Assembly (NCBI GenBank): GCA_019118505.1
Contig: DWYU01000141.1
Coordinates: 1-35,823, forward strand
Origin: Candidatus Oscillibacter excrementavium
GTDB taxonomy: Bacteria > Bacillota > Clostridia > Oscillospirales > Oscillospiraceae
Reading direction: 5' to 3'
DNA length: 35,823 nt
The notes below the pieces were generated by a model, which had not been told where the DNA came from, made no database searches, and saw only the letters and a list, made by a program, of their open reading frames with translations. Below are positions 30,646 through 35,823 of the stretch, piece after piece; positions within the stretch are counted from its first letter, which is position 1; each line of letters begins with the position of its first letter. The position numbers were made by a program, and so were the translations under genes.

Positions 30646-32214
30646 ATGTCTGCATCCAATCACGGCGGCACCCAGCTGGCGGAGGCCGTCCGACAGGCCT
30701 ATGCCGCGGGGCTGGACGACTATCATCTGGAGCCCATGGTGCTGACCGAGCACGGCGCCCCCGTCGGCCGCATCCGGGATCACGACGCGGTGGTCTTCTG
30801 CTGCCGCCGGGGCGAGCGGGAGATCGAGCTGACGGAACTGTTCACGGAGGACGATTTCCAGGCCGTGGAGCGCCGGAAGCTGAAGGATCTGTATTTCGCC
30901 ATCCTGACGCTGTACCACGACAAGTTCAAGCACCTGCCCATCGCCTTTGCCCCGGAGCACGTGGCAAGGCCCCTGGCCCAGGTCCTCTCCGAGGCCGGAA
31001 AAAGCCAGTTCCACTGCGCGGAGTCCGAGAAGTTCGCCCATGTGACCTTTTTCTTCAACGGCGGGGAAAACGCCCCCTTCCCCGGCGAGGAGGATGTGTG
31101 CATCCCCTCTCCCAAGGGCATCGACTTTGACCAGAAGCCGGAGCTGTCCCTGCCGGAGGTGGCCCGGACCGTGACGGACGCCCTGGGGAAATACGACTTT
31201 ATCGTCACCAACTTCGCCAACGGCGACGTCATCGGCCACACCCAGAACACCGCCGCCAAGCTGGAGGCCTGCGGCCACGTCAGCCGGGCCCTGGAGCAGG
31301 TGGTGGAGGCCGCTCTGGCCCGGGACTACGTGGTGGCCGTCACCGCGGACCACGGCAACATCGAAAAGCTGTACACCGCCGCCGGCAAGCCCGACGGCGC
31401 CCACACCACCAATCTGGTGCCCTTTATCCTGATGGACTCCCGCCAGACAGGCCCCATCCCCCTGCGGGACGGCGCCCTCTGCGATGTGGCGCCCACGGTT
31501 TTGGACGTCATGGGGATCCCCCAGCCCCCGGAGATGACGGGCCGCTCCCTGACGGAGAGCCACGCCTGGGGCCAGGGGCGGAAGATGCTCCTCATCATCT
31601 GCGACGGCTGGGGCCTGGGCACCGGCGATGACGGCGATGCCATCCACCTTGCCCACACCCCCTACTGGGATTCCCTTTTGGGAAACCGCTCCTGGTGCCG
31701 CCTGCACGCCTCCGGCGAATACGTGGGCCTGGGGACCGGCAAGGCCGGCAACTCAGAGGCCGGACACTCCAACCTGGGGGCCGGCCGGTGCGTCATGCAG
31801 GACGACGTGCGGCTGGACGCGGCGGTGAAGGACGGCTCCTTCGCCCGCAATCCGGTCTTTCTGGAGGCCATCGAACACGCCAAGCGGAACCACGCCTCCC
31901 TGCATCTTCTGGCCTACCTCACCCACAAATCCTCCCACGGGTGCATCGACTATCCCCTGGCCATCTGCGAGATGGCCAAGAAGCAGGGGCTGGAGGAGGT
32001 CTACTTCCACATCATCTTCGACGGCCGCTCCACCGAACCCGGCTCCGCTCCCGCGCTGCTGGCGGAGCTGGACAGCCGCCTGGACCAGATCGGACTGGGC
32101 CTGATCGTGGACGGCGTGGGCCGGGGCGTGGTCCTGGACCGGGACAAGAATTACGACAAGGTAAAGCGGGCATACGATGCCCTGACAGACGGCCTGGGCG
32201 CCTGTTATTCATAA
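30646..32214 (+). CDS. gpmI: Circularly permuted BPG-independent phosphoglycerate mutase homologue
   Basis: This 522-residue metal-dependent phosphomutase of the alkaline phosphatase superfamily has its parts in swapped order. Residues 1-300 match the C-terminal part of normal enzymes (CAESEKFAHVTFFFNGG, FANGDVIGHT, TADHGN, AHTTN, ending EMTGRSL). Residues 314-522 match the normal N-terminal part (LLIICDGWGLG, catalytic GNSEAGHSNLGAGR with Ser370, FDGR, LDRDKNYDKVKRAYDAL). A 13-residue linker (TESHAWGQGRKM region) joins the old ends, and the new ends fall in a loop of the phosphotransferase domain. Metal ligands D194, H198, H253, D235, H236, D320 and Ser370 are all present. Two substrate-pocket residues differ from the normal enzyme (C433 for His, S462 for Asp). 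GGAGG lies 7 bases before the ATG. It is alone under the LacI-type operator. It may have an altered phosphoryl-transfer substrate. Confidence 0.9.
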   Translation: MSASNHGGTQLAEAVRQAYAAGLDDYHLEPMVLTEHGAPVGRIRDHDAVVFCCRRGEREIELTELFTEDDFQAVERRKLKDLYFAILTLYHDKFKHLPIAFAPEHVARPLAQVLSEAGKSQFHCAESEKFAHVTFFFNGGENAPFPGEEDVCIPSPKGIDFDQKPELSLPEVARTVTDALGKYDFIVTNFANGDVIGHTQNTAAKLEACGHVSRALEQVVEAALARDYVVAVTADHGNIEKLYTAAGKPDGAHTTNLVPFILMDSRQTGPIPLRDGALCDVAPTVLDVMGIPQPPEMTGRSLTESHAWGQGRKMLLIICDGWGLGTGDDGDAIHLAHTPYWDSLLGNRSWCRLHASGEYVGLGTGKAGNSEAGHSNLGAGRCVMQDDVRLDAAVKDGSFARNPVFLEAIEHAKRNHASLHLLAYLTHKSSHGCIDYPLAICEMAKKQGLEEVYFHIIFDGRSTEPGSAPALLAELDSRLDQIGLGLIVDGVGRGVVLDRDKNYDKVKRAYDALTDGLGACYS

Positions 32215-32226
32215 GCGCCGGCGCTC

Positions 32227-32263
32227 GGCCCGCGCGGGATGCGCTCCTCATCCCGCGCGGGCC
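32227..32263 (+). terminator. Long hairpin after the permuted mutase gene
   Basis: A perfect 15-bp stem (GGCCCGCGCGGGATG / CATCCCGCGCGGGCC) with a 7-base loop is followed by CTGTATTTG, a weak T tail. It likely stops most transcription, with some readthrough into the ABC genes possible. Confidence 0.7.
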
Positions 32264-32325
32264 CTGTATTTGTCTCATTCAAAGAGCCGCAAGAGACGGT
32301 CTGCACATTGGAAAAGAGGCGTGCC

Positions 32326-34035
32326 ATGAAAACAGTCCTGGGCTATCTGCGCCCCCACGCCCTGCGGGTCGCCGCAGGGGCTGCCATCAAATTCACCGCG
32401 GCGATCCTGGAGCTGATCCTCCCCCTCCTGCTGGCAAGGGTCATCGACGATCTGGTGCCCGCCGGAGATACCGCCGCCATCTGGCGGACCGGCGGCTGGA
32501 TGGCGCTGCTGGCCCTTGGGGCGGCGGGCTGCAACATCACTGCCAACCGGATGGCCGCCTGGGTCTCCATGGAGATGACCCGGGTGCTGCGCCAGGATCT
32601 CTACCGCCGGATCCAGGGGCTCTCCTGCGCCCAGGCGGACCGCTTCTCCCCCTCCTCCCTGGTGTCCCGCCTCACCAATGACACCTACAATGTCCACCAG
32701 ATGTTTGACAAGGTCCAGCGGGGCGGCATCCGGGCCCCCATGCTGGTGCTGGGCGGATTGGTGCTGACCTTTCTGCTGGAACCCTCTCTGGCGCTGGTGC
32801 AGCTGGCGGTGAGCCTTCTCACCTTTCTCACCATCACGCTGGTGACCCGGCGGGGGATCCCCCACTACACCAGGGCCCAGGCGCCTGTGGACACGGTGGT
32901 GCGCATCCTCCGGGAGAACGCCGCCGGGGTGCGGGTGGTGAAGGCCCTGGCCTGCCAGGCCCGGGAGCGGGAGCGCTTTGACGCGGCCAATCAGGCCCAG
33001 CGGCAGGCGGAGGAGCGGGCCGGGCAGGTCATGGCGCTGGCAAATCCCATAACCGATCTGCTGCTGAACGCCGGGCTCATCCTGGTGGTTCTGGTGGGGG
33101 CCCTGCGGGTCAACGCCGGGCTGATGCCCCCCGGGCAGATCGTCGCCTTCATGACCTACTTCACCCTGATCCAAAGCGCCACGCTGGGGCTTGCCAAGGT
33201 GTTCGTGAAGGTCAGCAAGGGCGCCGCCTCCGCCCGCCGGATCCAGGAGGTCCTGCTGGCCCCGGAGCAGCAGCGGCGGACAGCCCCCCAGCCCGCCGGC
33301 GGCGGTTTTCTGGGCATGGACCGCGTCACATTCTCCTATCAGGGGACCAAGCCGGATGTGGAGGAGGCGTCCTTTCTCCTGCGCCGGGGCGGGATGCTGG
33401 GGATCCTGGGCCCCACCGGCAGCGGCAAGAGTACGCTGGCCGCCCTGCTGCTGCGGCTGTATGACGCGGACCGGGGCGTGGTCTGGGTGGACGGGACGGA
33501 CGTAAAGGCCCAGGACCGCCGGGCTCTTCAGAGCCGCTTCGGTGTGGTCTTTCAAAGCGACGATCTGATCCGCGGCACCATCGGCGAAAACATCGCCTTC
33601 CTGCGGGACCTTCCCCGTCCGGCAGTGGAGGCCGCCGCCCGGACGGCCCAGGCCTGGTCCTTTATCTCCCGGCTGCCCCAGGGGCTGGACACGCCGCTGG
33701 ACCTGGGCGGCGCCAATCTCTCCGGCGGCCAGCGGCAGCGGCTGCTGATCGCCCGGGCCCTGGCGGGCCGGCCGGAGATCCTGGTGCTGGACAACGCCGA
33801 CAGCGCTCTGGACTACGCCACGGCCGCCGCGCTGCGGCAGGCGCTGCGGCGGGACTTCCCCGACACCACCCTGGTGGTGATCTCCGAGCGGGTGTCCGCC
33901 GTGCGGGAGGCGGACTGCATCCTGGTGCTGGAAAACGGCCGTATCGACGCCCAGGGCCGCCACCAGGAGCTGCTGGCCTCCTGCCGGCGCTATCAGCGCA
34001 TGGCAAGGCTTCAGATGGGAGGTGACGCCGGATGA
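32326..34035 (+). CDS. ABC exporter, subunit with degenerate nucleotide site
   Basis: This is a 569-residue half transporter: a six-helix exporter domain (about 1-310) then an ATPase domain. Walker A GPTGSGKST (near 362) and signature LSGGQRQ are intact. The Walker B reads LVLDNADSALD, with Asn where the catalytic Glu should be, and the switch position reads VVISERVS, with Glu instead of His. This subunit therefore cannot complete ATP hydrolysis at its own site and must pair with the next gene product, whose start overlaps its stop as ATGA. The pair resembles BmrCD and TM287/288 heterodimers. Start at 32326, with AGAGG upstream. No separate promoter is clear in the 62-base gap after the hairpin. 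Likely a multidrug or lipid-like compound exporter; substrate unknown. Confidence 0.94.
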   Translation: MKTVLGYLRPHALRVAAGAAIKFTAAILELILPLLLARVIDDLVPAGDTAAIWRTGGWMALLALGAAGCNITANRMAAWVSMEMTRVLRQDLYRRIQGLSCAQADRFSPSSLVSRLTNDTYNVHQMFDKVQRGGIRAPMLVLGGLVLTFLLEPSLALVQLAVSLLTFLTITLVTRRGIPHYTRAQAPVDTVVRILRENAAGVRVVKALACQARERERFDAANQAQRQAEERAGQVMALANPITDLLLNAGLILVVLVGALRVNAGLMPPGQIVAFMTYFTLIQSATLGLAKVFVKVSKGAASARRIQEVLLAPEQQRRTAPQPAGGGFLGMDRVTFSYQGTKPDVEEASFLLRRGGMLGILGPTGSGKSTLAALLLRLYDADRGVVWVDGTDVKAQDRRALQSRFGVVFQSDDLIRGTIGENIAFLRDLPRPAVEAAARTAQAWSFISRLPQGLDTPLDLGGANLSGGQRQRLLIARALAGRPEILVLDNADSALDYATAAALRQALRRDFPDTTLVVISERVSAVREADCILVLENGRIDAQGRHQELLASCRRYQRMARLQMGGDAG

Positions 34036-35765
34036 AACGGCATCTGTTCCGCCGGATGGGCCGATTCCTGCGGCCCCAGGCGCTGCCCCTGGCGGGGGCA
34101 GCGGCGCTGGCCGCTCTGTCCGGCCTGCTGGCGCTGCTGGTGCCCCTGGTGGCGGGCTGGGCGGTGGAGGCCATCGGGACCACGCCGGGAGCCGCGGACC
34201 TGCCCGCGGTGCTGCGGTGCTGCGCCGCAGGTCTCGGCGCCGCTGTCCTGTCCGCTGTTTGCAGCTACGGCGCCTCCGCCGCCCTGGTGCGGGTGGGGCA
34301 GTCCGTGTCCTACGCGCTGCGGAAGGCGGCCTTTCAGCGGATCAGTGAGCTGCCGGTCCAGTATTTCGACACCCACCCGGCAGGGGACCTGATCAGCCGG
34401 GTCTGCTACGATGTGGACACCGTCAACGCCGCCCTGTCCACCGATCTCCTCCAGATCGGCACCAGCCTGCTGACGGTCATCGGCTCCTTCGGGATGCTGC
34501 TGATGCTCTCTCCCCTGCTCTCCGGCGTGTTCTTCGTGACCGTGCCGCTCTCCGTCCTGCTGACGCGGCTCCAGATGAAGCACATCCACCCTCTGTTCCG
34601 CCGCCGCTCCCAGGAGCTGGGGGCCCTGAACGGCTTTGCGGAGGAGCGGGTCAGCCGCCAGCGGGCCATTCGGGTCTATGGAGTGGAGGCGGCGGATCTC
34701 CGGCAGTTCGCCGAGAAAAACGACGCCGCCTCCGAGACCTACTACCGGGCCGACTGTGCCAGCACGGCCCTGGGCCCCTCCGTCAATCTGATCAACAACC
34801 TGTCCCTGGCGGCCATCAGCGTCTTTGGCGCCCTGCTGTATCTGGGAGGCGGGCTGTCCCTGGGGGCGCTGTCCTCCTTCGTGCTGTACTCCCGCAAGTT
34901 CTCCGGCCCCATCCGGGAGACGGCGGAACTCCTCAGCGACCTGCAGGCCTCTGTGGCCGCGGCGGAGCGGGTGCTGGATCTGCTGGACCAGCCGCCGGAG
35001 GACGGCGACCTGCCGGGGGCCCGGGAGCCGGGCAGACTCTCCGGTGCCATCTCCTTCCGCCATGTGGACTTCGGCTATGACCCCGCCCACCCGGTGCTGC
35101 GGGATTTCAGCGTGGACATCCCCGCCGGCAGCATGGTGGCCGTGGTGGGGCCCACCGGGGCCGGCAAGACCACCCTGGTCTCCCTCCTGCTGCGGTTCTA
35201 TACGCCCCAGAAGGGCACCATCACCATCGACGGACTGCCCCTCCAGCAGTACACCCGGGACGGCCTCCGGCGCCGCCTGGCCATCGTGCTGCAGGACGGC
35301 TGGCTGTGCGGCGGCACCATCGCGGAGAACATCGCCTACGGCGTGCCGGGCGCCACCCGCGCCCAGATCGAGGCCGCCGCCCGGGCGGCCTGCATCCACC
35401 CCTTCCTGTCCTCCCTGCCGGAGGGATACGACACCGTGCTCACCGACAGCGGCGCCGGCCTCTCCAAGGGCCAGCGGCAGCTGCTGGCCCTGGCCCGCTG
35501 CTTCCTGTCCGACGCGGACATCGTCATCCTGGACGAGGCCACCTCGGACGTGGATCCGGAGACCGAGGAGCAGATCAGCGCCGCCCTGGAGCGGCTGCGG
35601 AAGGGCCGCACCTGCTTTCTCATCGCCCACCGGCTGGCCACGGTGCGCGCGGCGGACCGCATCCTGGTGCTGCAGGACGGCCGGATCGCCGAACAGGGCA
35701 CCCACCAGCAGCTGCTGGATGCCGGCGGCATCTACCGGTCCCTGTATGACGCCCAGTTCTCCTGA
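34032..35765 (+). CDS. ABC exporter, catalytic subunit
   Basis: This is a 577-residue half transporter: six-helix domain (about 1-320, with 'QYFDTHPAGDLISRVCYDVD' typical of type IV exporters) and an ATPase domain. Walker A GPTGAGKTT, Walker B IVILDEATSDVDPE and switch His IAHRLAT are all canonical. The signature is LSKGQRQ instead of LSGGQRQ. The Asn Walker B of the partner and this altered signature face each other in a heterodimer, so one site is degenerate and the other, made from this subunit's Walker motifs and the partner's good signature, is active. This matches the known asymmetric exporters. Co-translation with the previous gene (4-base overlap) supports a 1:1 complex. The gene stops at 35765; the last 58 bases hold no gene. 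Confidence 0.95.
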   Translation: MKRHLFRRMGRFLRPQALPLAGAAALAALSGLLALLVPLVAGWAVEAIGTTPGAADLPAVLRCCAAGLGAAVLSAVCSYGASAALVRVGQSVSYALRKAAFQRISELPVQYFDTHPAGDLISRVCYDVDTVNAALSTDLLQIGTSLLTVIGSFGMLLMLSPLLSGVFFVTVPLSVLLTRLQMKHIHPLFRRRSQELGALNGFAEERVSRQRAIRVYGVEAADLRQFAEKNDAASETYYRADCASTALGPSVNLINNLSLAAISVFGALLYLGGGLSLGALSSFVLYSRKFSGPIRETAELLSDLQASVAAAERVLDLLDQPPEDGDLPGAREPGRLSGAISFRHVDFGYDPAHPVLRDFSVDIPAGSMVAVVGPTGAGKTTLVSLLLRFYTPQKGTITIDGLPLQQYTRDGLRRRLAIVLQDGWLCGGTIAENIAYGVPGATRAQIEAAARAACIHPFLSSLPEGYDTVLTDSGAGLSKGQRQLLALARCFLSDADIVILDEATSDVDPETEEQISAALERLRKGRTCFLIAHRLATVRAADRILVLQDGRIAEQGTHQQLLDAGGIYRSLYDAQFS

Positions 35766-35823
35766 CGGCGCCTTTCCAAATCTCCGATAGATACGCAGAG
35801 AGGCGCCCCGGCAGATGCCGGGG

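Noticed and set aside
30646-32214. Reading the mutase region as two genes or as a rearranged pseudogene
   Set aside because: The frame is unbroken for 522 codons, no ribosome site precedes the internal DGWG part, and all catalytic residues are kept.
32275-33963. 562-residue minus-strand ORF, and the similar one at 34011-35705
   Set aside because: Both are reverse shadows of the two ABC exporter genes, which show all ATPase motifs in the forward frame.
1-35823. Search for CRISPR arrays, tRNA or rRNA genes, transposases and integrase sites
   Set aside because: No regularly spaced repeats, RNA gene signatures or mobile-element proteins were seen.

Overview
This is a GC-rich, gene-dense bacterial chromosome segment. 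AGGAGG-type ribosome binding sites, sigma-A promoters with 17-bp spacers, lipobox lipoproteins, an S-layer-homology (SLH) protein, SepF, and BmrCD-like and amino-acid ABC transporters all point to a Gram-positive member of the Clostridia. A gut Oscillospiraceae relative (Flavonifractor/Lawsonibacter-like) is my best guess, but this is inference from style and gene content. There are no rRNA or tRNA genes, CRISPR arrays or transposases. The left edge cuts an ABC permease gene. The large ORFs antisense to real genes are codon-bias shadows.

Layout. (1) 1-5088, minus strand: a tightly overlapping operon of response regulator, histidine kinase, small CrtO-like membrane protein, ABC ATPase and FtsX-type permease, which resembles antimicrobial-peptide or envelope-stress detoxification modules. 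(2) 5164-9881: a solitary sepF, a membrane diguanylate cyclase, and a marR-MFS efflux pair. (3) 9976-13947, plus strand: small membrane proteins, a 30-residue peptide, an 11-residue-repeat amphipathic protein, a second OmpR/histidine-kinase pair, a 293-residue unknown membrane protein and another small membrane protein. Two of the small proteins share a GMCxTMxW signature, so this looks like one envelope-associated module. (4) 14049-15335: an internally duplicated EamA transporter behind a perfect consensus promoter and a structured leader. (5) 15357-22430: a LysR-centred sulfur or polar amino-acid locus holding a PatB-like C-S lyase, solute-binding protein, broken FMN reductase, cyclophilin-like lipoprotein, LysR regulator, ABC ATPase and permease, and an SDR oxidoreductase. 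Three promoters in it carry the same box at the same position. (6) 22518-32263: a LacI-centred phosphate locus with an SLH/GLUG purple-acid-phosphatase-like exoenzyme, a ferredoxin-fused aldo/keto reductase, a PiT phosphate permease, a PhoU-like DUF47 partner, the LacI regulator, and a phosphoglycerate-mutase-like enzyme. (7) 32326-35765: a heterodimeric ABC exporter.

The two most unusual things are in region 6. The BPG-independent phosphoglycerate mutase homologue is circularly permuted: its usual C-terminal part comes first, and the usual N-terminal part with the catalytic serine comes last. All seven metal and nucleophile residues are kept, but two substrate-pocket residues are changed. 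Six near-palindromic GCAAACGTTTGC-type operators lie in front of the exophosphatase, reductase, phosphate permease, lacI and permuted-mutase genes. Together these suggest a phosphate or organophosphate regulon that I do not recognise as a described system. Region 5 gives a second, independent promoter-level regulon, with a box reading ATAWRTATTT on the transcribed strand and overlapping the -35 element.
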